A stretch of 64,000 bases of DNA, taken from the NCBI GenBank assembly GCA_963665545.2, contig CAXXKZ010000011.1:682001-746000 (forward strand), read 5' to 3'. Position 1 is the stretch's first letter, and the number at the start of each line of letters is the position of its first letter. Origin of the DNA: G963665545 sp963665545 (GTDB lineage Bacteria; Pseudomonadota; Gammaproteobacteria; Xanthomonadales; SZUA-36). Below the pieces are notes generated by a model. That model was not told the origin of the DNA, did no database searches, and saw only the letters and a list, made by a program, of their open reading frames with translations. A program made the position numbers and the translations under genes. This document shows positions 36,266 through 45,344 of the stretch, piece after piece.

Positions 36266-38083
36266 ATGCCAGTCCACATCAGATTGGTGCTTTTTCTGGC
36301 CGTCATGGTTCTGCTTCCCTTGCTGACCGGCTGCCGGGAAAGTCCAGAGCAGATCGACGGCCATTCTGAGCCGATCGTTTACCGTCACGCTTTTGACAAT
36401 GCACCGACAACGCTCGATCCTGCCCGCGCTTCGGACTTCTACTCTCAGGCCATCGTGGTCAATCTGTTCGATACGTTGTTTCGCTACAAGTACCTGGCCA
36501 GGCCGTATGAATTGGCACCCAACCTGGCCACAAACTTCCCGCTCATCTCCGCTGACGGGTTGATCTACACGATCAGAATCAAGTCGGGCGTTCGTTTCTC
36601 CGCCGACCCGTCATTTCCGGGCGGCCAGGGCCGCGAAGTCGTGGCAGCGGACTTTGTCTATTCCATCAAACGACATTTCGATCCGACCATGTTGGCGCGC
36701 GGCGCCTGGTTGTGGCAGGGAAAAATCGCCGGCCTGGAAGAGTGGAAGGCGAACGGGGCCCACTACGATGAGGCAGTGGCGGGACTGCGGGCGCTGGACA
36801 AACAAACCATCCAGATTCAGCTGATAAAGCCGTTTCCTCAGCTGGTACACACGTTGACACAGGGCTATTCCGCCATCATTCCCCAAGAGGCGGTAGAACA
36901 CTACGGGGAGGCATTCGGCATCAACCCCGTCGGTTCAGGGCCTTATAGGCTGAAACGATTTGACAGCAGTGGGGCGGTGCTGGCCCGGAATAAAGCTTTC
37001 CGCCGAGAGGCCATCGACCTGGCCGCGGAAGGCTACGATTCCGCCAGCCACGGATACCTTGAAATCGAGCAGGTCGAAGGGCGCTTTCCACCGCTGAGTG
37101 ATCGTATCGAGGTGGAGTTTATTAACCAGGACGCAGCGCGATGGAACGCCTTTCTGGCTGGCGAAGTCGATTTCATCAAGGTCCCTGTCAGCCAGTTTGA
37201 CCGTGTATTGGCCAGCCGCAAGCCACCGGAATTGTCAATTGAGTTTTCCGCTACCCATCATATGCGTGCCAATCTGGAATCAGGATTTGTGCACACCGAT
37301 TTCAATATGGATGACCCGCGCATTGGCTACCACCCCGACCCGGACCAGGATGCCCGTAATCACGCGCTGCGCTGCGCCATCAATAAGGCTTTCGATTGGC
37401 AAAGGCGAAACGAAATCTTCTTTTATGGGCTGGGGCGGGTATTCCCGGGTGTAATTCCGCCAGCGACACCCGAGTATGACCCAGACGCTGGCGATGGTTC
37501 AGTGCTCAAGGACCTGGACGGCGCTCATCGCCTGCTGAGCACTTTCGGCTGGAACGCCGATTACTTTCCGGTGCTTGAGTACGGCTTTCCCGGCAGCGTC
37601 ACCGATCGCCAGATGTTCGAGCAGTTCCGCAGTTTCATGGCCGATATTGGCTATCCACAGGACAAAATTCGGGCCCTGACTTATGCCACCTTCGGCGACT
37701 TCGCCCGGGCCTATCTTAATCGCGAAGTGATGCTGGTCACGCAAAGTTGGATCATGGATTATCCTGACGCTGAAAACACCATGCAACTTTTCTTTGGCCC
37801 CAATGCAACGCCAGGCACGAACACTGCAAATTTCCACAATGAACAATATGACAGCCGCTACCGCACGACCGCACAAATGCTGCCGTCAAAGGAGCGAACC
37901 GCTCTTTACCAGGAAATGAACACCATCCTCCAGCAAGACTGCGCCACCATCAGCGGCCTGTCGCGCACCCTGATTCTGATGTGGCGCAAAGAGGTCATCA
38001 TGCTGCCGGATCGCGATTTTCTGGGCGGGTACTTTTTCCGTTTCGTCCAGGGAACAACCGCCAGAAGCCAGGATGCCCCATAG
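36266..38083 (+). CDS. ABC transporter periplasmic substrate-binding lipoprotein (peptide/opine type, SBP_bac_5)
   Basis: A 605-residue family 5 binding protein. ATG 36266 starts a clean lipoprotein signal (FLAVMVLLPLLTGCRE); a frame opening 15 codons earlier is less likely. Family segments are HAFDNAPTTLDPARASDFYSQ, YTIRIKSGVRFSADPSFPG and VGSGPYRLKRFD. Proteins of this family bind oligopeptides, opines or similar solutes. It heads a five-gene transporter operon; its TAG overlaps the permease GTG start. Confidence 0.9.
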   Translation: MPVHIRLVLFLAVMVLLPLLTGCRESPEQIDGHSEPIVYRHAFDNAPTTLDPARASDFYSQAIVVNLFDTLFRYKYLARPYELAPNLATNFPLISADGLIYTIRIKSGVRFSADPSFPGGQGREVVAADFVYSIKRHFDPTMLARGAWLWQGKIAGLEEWKANGAHYDEAVAGLRALDKQTIQIQLIKPFPQLVHTLTQGYSAIIPQEAVEHYGEAFGINPVGSGPYRLKRFDSSGAVLARNKAFRREAIDLAAEGYDSASHGYLEIEQVEGRFPPLSDRIEVEFINQDAARWNAFLAGEVDFIKVPVSQFDRVLASRKPPELSIEFSATHHMRANLESGFVHTDFNMDDPRIGYHPDPDQDARNHALRCAINKAFDWQRRNEIFFYGLGRVFPGVIPPATPEYDPDAGDGSVLKDLDGAHRLLSTFGWNADYFPVLEYGFPGSVTDRQMFEQFRSFMADIGYPQDKIRALTYATFGDFARAYLNREVMLVTQSWIMDYPDAENTMQLFFGPNATPGTNTANFHNEQYDSRYRTTAQMLPSKERTALYQEMNTILQQDCATISGLSRTLILMWRKEVIMLPDRDFLGGYFFRFVQGTTARSQDAP

Positions 38084-38925
38084 TGCTGCGCAGACTGCTC
38101 CACAGCCTGTTGGTGGTGTTTGGTGTCACACTGGTCAGCTTTGTGCTGATGGTTTACTACGGCCCCGACCAGACTTATACGCTGCTGGGCAAGAGCGCGA
38201 CAACGCAGCAGATCACCGAAGTCCGCCACGAATTGGGTTACGACCGGGCCTTTTCTGCGCGTTACCTCGACTATATGGTCGATCTTTTCAGTGGGCGATT
38301 GGGTGCCTCGCAGAGCTCGGGTGAGCCGGTCACTGAATTGCTGGCGCGCACGGTGCCAATTTCGCTCATGCTGGTCATTCCCGGCTTCGTGCTGGGCAAC
38401 CTGTTGGGAATCTGGTTTGGCCTGCTGTCTGTGCGCCATCTGGGACGCTGGCCAGATCGACTGATCAGCGGCCTGTCCGTTGCCGGCATGAGCCTGAGTT
38501 TCCTGATCATCATTATTGGCGCGCAGGTGCTTTTTTCTACGCCTTTTGGCCTCAATCTTTTTCCGGTCAGGGGCTGGCAGGTGGACTCGCTGACATCCTA
38601 TCTCTACTACGTAACCGTGCCGACATTGTGCATGATTACGATTACCCTGGGATACAACACGAGATTTTACCGATCGGTGTTTGCCGAGGAATACGCCAGG
38701 GGACATATCACAACGCTAAGGGCGTTCGGCGCAACCCCCTGGGAAATCCTGTTGCGTCACGTCCTGAAGAACAGCCTGACCCCGATGATTACCCGCCTCA
38801 TGTTCACCATTCCTCTGGTGGTCGTCTCCGGCAGCCTGTTGATCGAAAGTTATTTTGGTATACCCGGCATCGGTAGAGCGACATTTGATGCCATTGGCAG
38901 TACTGCAGCGGGCGGCAGGCGTTGA
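38083..38925 (+). CDS. ABC transporter permease, DppB type
   Basis: A 280-residue inner-membrane permease with about six helices. The GTG at 38083 overlaps the preceding stop (TAGTG) and begins LRRLLHSLLVVFGVTLVSF, the standard first helix. The EAA-type coupling loop is EEYARGHITTLRAFGATPWEILLRH. It pairs with the next gene to form the channel for the family 5 binding protein. Confidence 0.9.
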   Translation: MLRRLLHSLLVVFGVTLVSFVLMVYYGPDQTYTLLGKSATTQQITEVRHELGYDRAFSARYLDYMVDLFSGRLGASQSSGEPVTELLARTVPISLMLVIPGFVLGNLLGIWFGLLSVRHLGRWPDRLISGLSVAGMSLSFLIIIIGAQVLFSTPFGLNLFPVRGWQVDSLTSYLYYVTVPTLCMITITLGYNTRFYRSVFAEEYARGHITTLRAFGATPWEILLRHVLKNSLTPMITRLMFTIPLVVVSGSLLIESYFGIPGIGRATFDAIGSTAAGGRR

Positions 38926-39794
38926 GCCGGGTCGCTGCCAACACTGCCGAAGGTTTTGTACCGCAAAGCCGCAGTATTGAACACCTTGATCCGGTTGGGC
39001 AGATTGGTCTCGTAATCGTGGCAGTATTCCTTCTCATTGCCTCCGGCGCATGGCTGGGTTGGTGGGGGCAGGACTGGGCCGCCGCCAATGCGGGTCGCTG
39101 GGAACCCCCAGGAGCCGAGTTCTGGCTTGGCACCAACATTCTCGGACAGGACATCCTGCAACGCACATTGCAGAGCACGGGCTCGGCCTTCGAGGTCGGG
39201 CTGGTCGTTACGGTTCTTGCCACGTTGCTGGGCGCGCTGATGGGCGCACTTTCCGGATGGTACAGTCACAGCTGGCTGGATGAATCCATCTTGTGGATTC
39301 AGGCGGTAATCGACTCCATACCGTTTTACCTGCTCGTCGCGGCCCTCGCTTTCGCAATGCGTGGCAATCCCTGGGCGATGCACGTTGCCATGGTCGCGAC
39401 ATTCTGGACCATCACCGGCAGGCTGGTTCGGGCGGAAGTCATGCGCCTCAAACAACAGGAATTCGTCCTTGCGGCAAAATCCCTGGGACTCCCGGTGCCT
39501 TTGATCCTGGTCAGGCACGTGCTGCCCAACACGGTACATATCCTGTCAATCCAGGCTGCCATCACCTTTGTTGCCGCAGTCAAGGCAGAAGTCCTGCTGA
39601 GTTTCCTGGGTATCGGAGCCCAGGATGGAGTCAGCTGGGGTCTGATGCTGGCCGAGAGCACCCAGGAAGTGTTGGCCGGCCAATTTGGAAACTTCCTGGC
39701 GGCTTCAATACCGCTATTCGTCTTGTTGCTCGGATTCAATCTGCTGACCGATGGCCTCGCCGACGCCCTCAACCCCCGCCGGTCAGGACGGTGA
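38922..39794 (+). CDS. ABC transporter permease, DppC type
   Basis: A 290-residue permease with about six helices and an N-terminal OppC_N-like segment. The start appears to be TTG 38922, overlapping the previous stop by 4 bases; no better start is near. Family segments are GTNILGQDILQRTLQSTG and the coupling loop KQQEFVLAAKSLGLPVPLILVRH. The C-terminus ends ALNPRRSGR, typical of the DppC group. Confidence 0.88.
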   Translation: MSRVAANTAEGFVPQSRSIEHLDPVGQIGLVIVAVFLLIASGAWLGWWGQDWAAANAGRWEPPGAEFWLGTNILGQDILQRTLQSTGSAFEVGLVVTVLATLLGALMGALSGWYSHSWLDESILWIQAVIDSIPFYLLVAALAFAMRGNPWAMHVAMVATFWTITGRLVRAEVMRLKQQEFVLAAKSLGLPVPLILVRHVLPNTVHILSIQAAITFVAAVKAEVLLSFLGIGAQDGVSWGLMLAESTQEVLAGQFGNFLAASIPLFVLLLGFNLLTDGLADALNPRRSGR

Positions 39795-40597
39795 GCGACA
39801 CGCTTCTGTCAGTTCGTGACCTGGCGGTGAGCTATATGGGCTCTGGGCAGGATGCTCCGGCCGTGGATCACATCAGCTTCGATATTCGTCCAGGCGAAAC
39901 CCTTGGCCTGGTGGGTCAATCAGGATGTGGAAAATCGACAACCGCGTTGGCAATACTCAGATTACTGGAGGGTCCCCCCGGAGCCAAAGCCAGCGGCCAG
40001 ATACTGCTTCAAGGCCGCGACTTGATGACGCTGGATGAAGCGACGATGAACCAGATTCGCGGGCGCGAGGTCTCGATGATATTTCAGGATCCGATGACTG
40101 CACTTGACCCGGTTTTCAACGTGGGGCAGCAGCTGCGCCAGGTGATCGCCAGGCATCGCAAACTAAACCCAGATGCTGCCGATGCCCTGGCGACGCAGAT
40201 GCTGGAACGCATGCAAATAGCTGATCCTGAAAGCACCCTTCGCGCCTATCCACACCAGCTCTCGGGTGGAATGAGACAGCGAATCATCATCGCCATGGCG
40301 CTGGTCTGCCAACCAAAAGTTCTGCTTGCAGACGAGCCCACCACGGCACTGGATGTCACAACCCAGGCAAGCATTCTGCAACAACTGGCTCAGCTGGCCG
40401 GCGACTGTGGTGCAGCGACTCTCCTGATCAGTCATGACCTCGGCGTCATCGCCAACAATTGCGACCGCTGCCTGGTCATGTACCGGGGGCGCATTGTTGA
40501 AAGCGCTGCAGTGGACGATTTGCTGGCTTCGCCTTCCCACCACCACTCGCGCGCCCTGATCGAGAACAGCGGGCAAAACGCTGATGAATACCGATAG
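39791..40597 (+). CDS. ABC transporter ATP-binding protein, DppD/OppD type
   Basis: A 268-residue ATPase. GTG 39791 overlaps the permease stop (GTGA). Walker A is GQSGCGKSTTALAILRL, the signature is LSGGMRQRIIIAMAL, and Walker B is VLLADEPTTALDV. It is shorter than typical DppD proteins because the C-terminal oligopeptide/dipeptide domain with its cysteine cluster is missing. It overlaps the next ATPase gene by 14 bases. Confidence 0.9.
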   Translation: MSDTLLSVRDLAVSYMGSGQDAPAVDHISFDIRPGETLGLVGQSGCGKSTTALAILRLLEGPPGAKASGQILLQGRDLMTLDEATMNQIRGREVSMIFQDPMTALDPVFNVGQQLRQVIARHRKLNPDAADALATQMLERMQIADPESTLRAYPHQLSGGMRQRIIIAMALVCQPKVLLADEPTTALDVTTQASILQQLAQLAGDCGAATLLISHDLGVIANNCDRCLVMYRGRIVESAAVDDLLASPSHHHSRALIENSGQNADEYR

Positions 40598-41594
40598 CCC
40601 GGCAACTCACATCGCCACACCCTTGCTGACGGTGGAGGATTTGACTGTCGAGTATGCCGGTGCGGCCGCTACGCGGCGGACAAAAGCGCGGTTTAAGGCC
40701 GTTCGCGGGGTCAGTTTTGGCATCCGCGCTGGAAGTATTTTCGGCCTGGTCGGGGAATCCGGCTGTGGCAAGAGTTCGATCGCACGCGCCATAGTGCAGT
40801 TGCAGCAACCCAGCAGCGGTGTCATTCGTTTCGAATCCAAATTTGATGAATCCCACGAAGCCTCAAAGAGCAGCCCGAAAAAACAAATACAAATGGTGTT
40901 TCAGGATTCTCTGGCGGCTCTGAGTCCCCGCCGTCGTGTGGGTCAGTCCATCGCAGAGCCACTTGACCATTTTCAAATCGGGCCCCGTCAATCCCGTCCC
41001 GGGCGCGTGGCCGAACTCGCCAGCCAGGTTGGCATTGACACACCCTTGCTCGCCGCCTATCCCCACCAATTGTCGGGCGGACAACGACAACGGGTCTCGA
41101 TTGCCCGGGCGCTGGCCGCTGAGCCGGAGCTGATCATCGCCGACGAGTCCCTGTCTTCGCTTGACGGGCCAACGCGGACTCAGATTCTTGCCCTGATCAG
41201 GGCTCTGCGTGATCAGCAAAAGCTGTCTTTCTTGCTGATATCACACGACCTGTCGGTAGTCCGGGACATTGCCGACGACGTCGGCGTGATGTACCTGGGC
41301 CACCTCGTGGAGATGGGTCCCGCAGCGGAAGTATTCCACCAGCCCGCCCATCCATACACCCGGGCCCTGCTTGCGGCAATACCTAAAGCCCTGCCCGGAC
41401 AGCGAAATCAGTTGCAGGGATTGCCCGGCGAACCACCGTCACCCTTGACGCCACCCCCCGGGTGCGTGTTTCATAGCCGTTGCAGTCAAGCGATGGATAC
41501 CTGTACAAGTTCCCAACCCACAACCCACGTGATTCAAAATGAACATTCAATTCAGATTAAACACCAAGTCAATTGTTTCCTCCACAGCGAGTAA
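40584..41594 (+). CDS. ABC transporter ATP-binding protein, DppF/OppF type
   Basis: A 336-residue ATPase. Walker A is GESGCGKSSIARAIVQLQQ, the signature is LSGGQRQRVSIARAL, and Walker B LIIADESLSSLDG carries the catalytic Glu. The C-terminal oligopeptide/dipeptide domain has the usual cysteine motif PPGCVFHSRCSQAMDTC. It overlaps the lipoprotein gene by 56 bases. Confidence 0.9.
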   Translation: MNTDSPATHIATPLLTVEDLTVEYAGAAATRRTKARFKAVRGVSFGIRAGSIFGLVGESGCGKSSIARAIVQLQQPSSGVIRFESKFDESHEASKSSPKKQIQMVFQDSLAALSPRRRVGQSIAEPLDHFQIGPRQSRPGRVAELASQVGIDTPLLAAYPHQLSGGQRQRVSIARALAAEPELIIADESLSSLDGPTRTQILALIRALRDQQKLSFLLISHDLSVVRDIADDVGVMYLGHLVEMGPAAEVFHQPAHPYTRALLAAIPKALPGQRNQLQGLPGEPPSPLTPPPGCVFHSRCSQAMDTCTSSQPTTHVIQNEHSIQIKHQVNCFLHSE

Positions 41595-42111
41595 TCCGTC
41601 CCGGACTATTGGTTTGCTCCTTGTGGTGTCTTCGTGCTGCCTGTTAGCGGCATGCAGTAGTCACCGTGTGATCAAGGGCGAAGCGCCGCTGGTCAGTATT
41701 TCCTATCTCGCGCTACGGGCTGACACGCTCACTGCCAATTTCGATATTCGCAATCCGAACGGCGTGGAAATGGTGATCGAGCGCATTGAAATTGGCATCC
41801 AGATCAAGGATCAGAAGCTGAACCGCGCCGACGAGTCCTTCGCCTTGACGATCGATGCCGGTAGCGCTGAGGACATGGAGGTGGAATCCCACGCCGACGA
41901 GACTACTGTAAGCCTGCTGCGGCAGCTTCAGGATGGCGAATTGCTCAGCATCCCTTACGAACTCGACGGCCAGATACACACCCGCAGCGATGGAATCGAA
42001 TCGTTTAGCCATGAGGGTCACCTCTACCCGGTTCCCGGTCGGCCAGGCTATTTCCGAGGGGCGGGCGCAAATACCCCGCGTGAAGACCAGCGCGTGCGAT
42101 ATGATGATTAG
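41539..42111 (+). CDS. LEA14/WHy-type lipoprotein
   Basis: A 190-residue protein with a lipoprotein signal (LLLVVSSCCLLAACSS) and one LEA type 2 (WHy-like) domain: VSISYLALRADTLTANFDIRNPNG, then VIERIEIGIQIKDQ. Bacterial members are periplasmic lipoproteins of unknown function. The start is ATG 41539 inside the end of the upstream ATPase gene; such a long overlap suggests coupling to the transporter operon. Whether it acts with the transporter is unknown. Confidence 0.8.
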   Translation: MNIQFRLNTKSIVSSTASNPSRTIGLLLVVSSCCLLAACSSHRVIKGEAPLVSISYLALRADTLTANFDIRNPNGVEMVIERIEIGIQIKDQKLNRADESFALTIDAGSAEDMEVESHADETTVSLLRQLQDGELLSIPYELDGQIHTRSDGIESFSHEGHLYPVPGRPGYFRGAGANTPREDQRVRYDD

Positions 42112-42180
42112 GTTAGGTATTGCTTCCCTGAGCCCGCCTGCGACGGATTCTGAAATGAATCTCGTTATGAGGAGAAAAAC

Positions 42181-42759
42181 ATGCCAATGAAAATAACTTT
42201 CGAGCTCAGTGATGATGACCTGGAGCATTTTCGTGCCGTGATGCGGAGCGCTCAGGAAAAATCAAAGGCCCTGAGTGAGGAAGTGATCATCCAGAATGCC
42301 ACCAAGCTGATGTTGCAGGTCCGCCATGCAGACACCAGCGAGTTCGTCAACAAGCGGATGAACCGGCTTGAGACCATGATCGGCATGCTGGTGGATGTCG
42401 GTTGGGCAATGGAAGATGACGACCGGCAAAGAGTCAGGCAGGCGCTGGCTTACTATTCAGAACCCGAGGACTTGATTCCTGATGACATTCCCGGCTTGGA
42501 ATTTATCGATGATGCCATTATGATTGAAATGGTTACGCGCGGGCTTGAGCACGAAATCAAGGCCTATCGCGACTTTTGCGTATTCCGGGCCGCTGAGTCC
42601 TCACGCCGCGGCGACGAGGCGCAGAAACTCGTGCGGCAAGATTGGCTGAAAGAGCGACGCATACGGCTACAATCACGCATGCGGCGACGGCGACGCGGTG
42701 GCGGGTCAGGGGGCGGTAGTGGCGGCTCGCCATTTTCACTGTTGCAGAAGCAGCCCTAA
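42181..42759 (+). CDS. DUF1232 (YkvA-like) protein
   Basis: A 192-residue protein. The middle has the DUF1232 signature ALAYYSEPEDLIPDDIPGLEF followed by IDDAIMIEMVTRGLEHE, at about residues 98-135. An N-terminal helical region (FELSDDDLEHFRAVM) and a very basic, glycine-rich tail (RMRRRRRGGGSGGGSGG) complete it. The tail suggests binding to nucleic acid or an acidic surface, but the function of the family is unknown. GAGGAG lies 7-8 bases ahead of the ATG. Confidence 0.8.
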   Translation: MPMKITFELSDDDLEHFRAVMRSAQEKSKALSEEVIIQNATKLMLQVRHADTSEFVNKRMNRLETMIGMLVDVGWAMEDDDRQRVRQALAYYSEPEDLIPDDIPGLEFIDDAIMIEMVTRGLEHEIKAYRDFCVFRAAESSRRGDEAQKLVRQDWLKERRIRLQSRMRRRRRGGGSGGGSGGSPFSLLQKQP

Positions 42760-42830
42760 ACCCCACTCCGCCTTGAGCCCACTTCTGTTTTGCAACCCTA
42801 GCAGTCTGTCGGACTTTTGCTGACCTAGCC

Positions 42831-44027
42831 ATGCACAAGCCCGGGCAATATTACATCCTGGTTGCCGTCGAGACTGACTCTACGCTCTATCACGGTGAAA
42901 ACGCCGTCAGGCCCGGCACACTCGGGCGCAGTGACGCTGAACAGATGTTGGCGCATGTCGCCGCTGATCTTGGTTCGATGATCCATGGCATCAGCCAGTG
43001 CAGCCTGGTCAGTGTCGGCGCCCTTTTCGACCAGACTCAGCTTCTGCGCCCAGGCTTTCCGGCCTTCAGCGCCTTGAACGAATTGTTGACTGCCCGCCAT
43101 TCCGATGCGGATCACGGCGCGGAGACGCCACGCCTTGTCAGTCTTGGTGCTGAAAATGGATCACTGCCGGCAGGACCTCTCATGCCGGACCCGAAAATAC
43201 CCATTGGACCGCTACAGTTGCTGCCGATACTGGTTCGCGGGCCGATTGAACGGGTTGCCGCACTCGGCGAGGATATGGAGCAACGGTTTATGGAAACTGG
43301 CCAGCTTTCGGCGCATTCAGCCGGCTGGCTGGAATCTGCCTTTGGCGTTTCGGTTCAGCATGCCCGATTCATGACCATGGCCGATCTTATGGCAATGTTC
43401 AGAATACAGCTGGAGCATTTTGGCTTCCTGCCATTGTGGAGATTAATCGACGCTGCTTTGCTGACCGCGGTGGATGAAGATGCCCGGCAATACATCACTG
43501 ATGCAGGACTGAGCTTGGGATGGTCGTCGGATCGGGTTCAAATCAACTTTGAAACGTTCAATTACTGGTCCAGTGTAGGAGGCGGCAAGCAACTTGCCGC
43601 GCACGGGCAGATTTTGGCCACTGGTTATGCAAACTGGACCCGGGAGTTACGCCGTTACGCCAATACGCTAAGCGCCCACGACATCCCGACGGAAATAAGG
43701 ATGCCCCCATCCGCCACGGACAGCACAGGCTGTGAGCGATTCCGGTTGCTCGACTCTTACTGCGTGGAAACCGTCCGTGCGCCCGGCAAGTCTTCCTGGG
43801 CCAGAGTGACCGAACACAGTTTCAGCGACCTGGGCACTGTGGCGGTGACAGTGGCGGCCGCAACAGGGCTCGAACATTATTTTCCGTTGAGCGCAGAAGG
43901 CCTCAATGACATTCACAGGGACATCCGCCGCGGGCTCGGCGATGGCGGCGAAAGACCCATGGTCGCCTTCCCGGGCTGTATTCTTTATGACGAGAAATCC
44001 CGCTACCTGCTGCCCGACAAGGCCTGA
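42831..44027 (+). CDS. Conserved-looking protein of unknown function
   Basis: A 398-residue soluble protein with no signal peptide or membrane helix; I do not recognise any domain. The N-terminal 70 residues look beta-alpha (YYILVAVETDSTLYHG, VGALFDQTQLLRPGF), suggesting a compact enzyme-like domain, and the rest is mixed helix and strand. The codon use fits its neighbours and the frame is open throughout. It overlaps the SET-domain gene, which is the only functional hint. Confidence 0.6.
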   Translation: MHKPGQYYILVAVETDSTLYHGENAVRPGTLGRSDAEQMLAHVAADLGSMIHGISQCSLVSVGALFDQTQLLRPGFPAFSALNELLTARHSDADHGAETPRLVSLGAENGSLPAGPLMPDPKIPIGPLQLLPILVRGPIERVAALGEDMEQRFMETGQLSAHSAGWLESAFGVSVQHARFMTMADLMAMFRIQLEHFGFLPLWRLIDAALLTAVDEDARQYITDAGLSLGWSSDRVQINFETFNYWSSVGGGKQLAAHGQILATGYANWTRELRRYANTLSAHDIPTEIRMPPSATDSTGCERFRLLDSYCVETVRAPGKSSWARVTEHSFSDLGTVAVTVAAATGLEHYFPLSAEGLNDIHRDIRRGLGDGGERPMVAFPGCILYDEKSRYLLPDKA

Positions 44028-44358
44028 CCAGACGTCCGGGCACAATTTCCTGGTCTATGTGGCGGATTCACCGATCCACGGCCGCGGACTCTTCGCCGCG
44101 GGTGACCTGGCACGCGGCACACTGATCGGTCGATACGAGGGCCGCGAAGTAAGCGATGACGGCACCTATGTGCTGTGGATAGAAAATGATGAAGGCAATG
44201 GCTGGACCGGCATCGAAGGCGACAACGTCATGCGCTTCATGAATCATTCCAGTGAACCGAACGCCGAGATGGACGGCCGTAGCTGCTATGCGATTAACGA
44301 CATATCCCACCACAGCGAAATTAACATTGATTATGGTTGGGAGTCCGAGGGAGATTGA
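43987..44358 (+). CDS. SET-domain protein (putative protein-lysine methyltransferase)
   Basis: About 123 residues. SET motifs are present in order: SPIHGRGLFAAGDLARG (SAM-binding start), EGDNVMRFMNHSSEPNA (the RFxNHS block), and EINIDYGWE (the ELxxDY equivalent with catalytic Tyr). There is no post-SET cysteine cluster. The start is uncertain: ATG 43987 lies inside the previous gene, and earlier ATGs in the same frame exist. Bacterial SET proteins of this size methylate lysines of ribosomal or other proteins in the few known cases; the target here is unknown. Confidence 0.75.
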   Translation: MTRNPATCCPTRPDQTSGHNFLVYVADSPIHGRGLFAAGDLARGTLIGRYEGREVSDDGTYVLWIENDEGNGWTGIEGDNVMRFMNHSSEPNAEMDGRSCYAINDISHHSEINIDYGWESEGD

Positions 44359-44418
44359 TGCTTGATTTTTGCATCAAATGACTGCATCTTGAGAGGCAGT
44401 TAACAACGGTGGTTCAGC

Positions 44419-45342
44419 ATGACTCTCAGTGATACAGCCCGGAACAGGATCGATACCTATCTTCAGGATAATCGCGTCGTCCTGTTCATGAAGGGCACCC
44501 CACAGCAGCCCATGTGTGGCTTTTCGGCCCGTACTATCGCGGCACTGGACAGCGTTCTGCCAGACTACCACTCGGTCAACGTGCTGGAAGATCAGGAAAT
44601 TCGCGAGGGCATCAAGGCCTATGGCAACTGGCCGACCATCCCCCAGTTGTATATCGATGGTGAACTGGTGGGTGGCTGCGACATCGTCATAAACATGCTA
44701 AATAGCGGAGAACTTCACGAGTGCCTGGGCATGGAGGCACCGGACCGCACGCCACCGGAACTATCCGTTTCCGATATCGCAGCCGAGAAAATTCACGAGG
44801 CCATGAGCGGTCACGAAGGTATCGCCCTGCAGTTCCAGATCGATGCGAACTGGAATGCCCAGTTCAATCTGGCTCAGCCGCAGGGCCATGAAATTACCAC
44901 TTCCGCAAATGGCATCAAAGTGATGATGGATATTGCCACCGCACAGCGGGCTCGGGGCGCGGAAATTGACTGGGTTACCTCCGTGCAGGGTGATGGCCTT
45001 GCAATCAACCTGCCTTTGGCGCCGCCTGAGGTCAAATCGATCAGCGTGCAGGATCTGGCGGAACGCTTGCAGCAGGCAGACATTACCCTGGTCGACGTAC
45101 GTGGGCCAGAGGACCGTGACAAGGCTTCACTCGAAGCCGCCATGGTGCTGGACAAGGAATCCATGCAGAAACTGGAGCAGTTGCCGAAGGATACAGCCCT
45201 TGCCTTCATGTGCCATCACGGCAATGCCAGCATGGGCGCAGCAGAGCATTTCCGAAAGCAAGGATTCACCGACGTGAGCAACGTCGAGGGCGGCATCAAT
45301 GCATGGTCAACTGAGATCGACTCTTCGGTGCCCACCTACTGA
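44419..45342 (+). CDS. CGFS monothiol glutaredoxin fused to an A-type carrier-like and a rhodanese domain
   Basis: A 307-residue, three-domain protein. Domain 1 (about 4-108) is a Grx4-type monothiol glutaredoxin: VVLFMKGTPQQPMCGFSART with the CGFS site, and WPTIPQLYIDGELVGGCDI. Domain 2 (about 113-205) resembles an IscA/HesB-type fold but has no cysteines. Domain 3 (about 213-305) is rhodanese-like, with the Cys in FMCHHGNASMGAA. CGFS glutaredoxins carry [2Fe-2S] clusters for iron-sulfur assembly. The fused rhodanese suggests sulfur handling in the same process; this is inference. Such fusions are found in some other gammaproteobacteria. Confidence 0.88.
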   Translation: MTLSDTARNRIDTYLQDNRVVLFMKGTPQQPMCGFSARTIAALDSVLPDYHSVNVLEDQEIREGIKAYGNWPTIPQLYIDGELVGGCDIVINMLNSGELHECLGMEAPDRTPPELSVSDIAAEKIHEAMSGHEGIALQFQIDANWNAQFNLAQPQGHEITTSANGIKVMMDIATAQRARGAEIDWVTSVQGDGLAINLPLAPPEVKSISVQDLAERLQQADITLVDVRGPEDRDKASLEAAMVLDKESMQKLEQLPKDTALAFMCHHGNASMGAAEHFRKQGFTDVSNVEGGINAWSTEIDSSVPTY

Positions 45343-45344
45343 AG

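Noticed and set aside
39293..39790. N-terminal extension of the DppD-type gene
   Set aside because: The extra 166 codons overlap the permease gene in another frame; the GTG at 39791 overlapping the permease stop gives the normal ATPase start.
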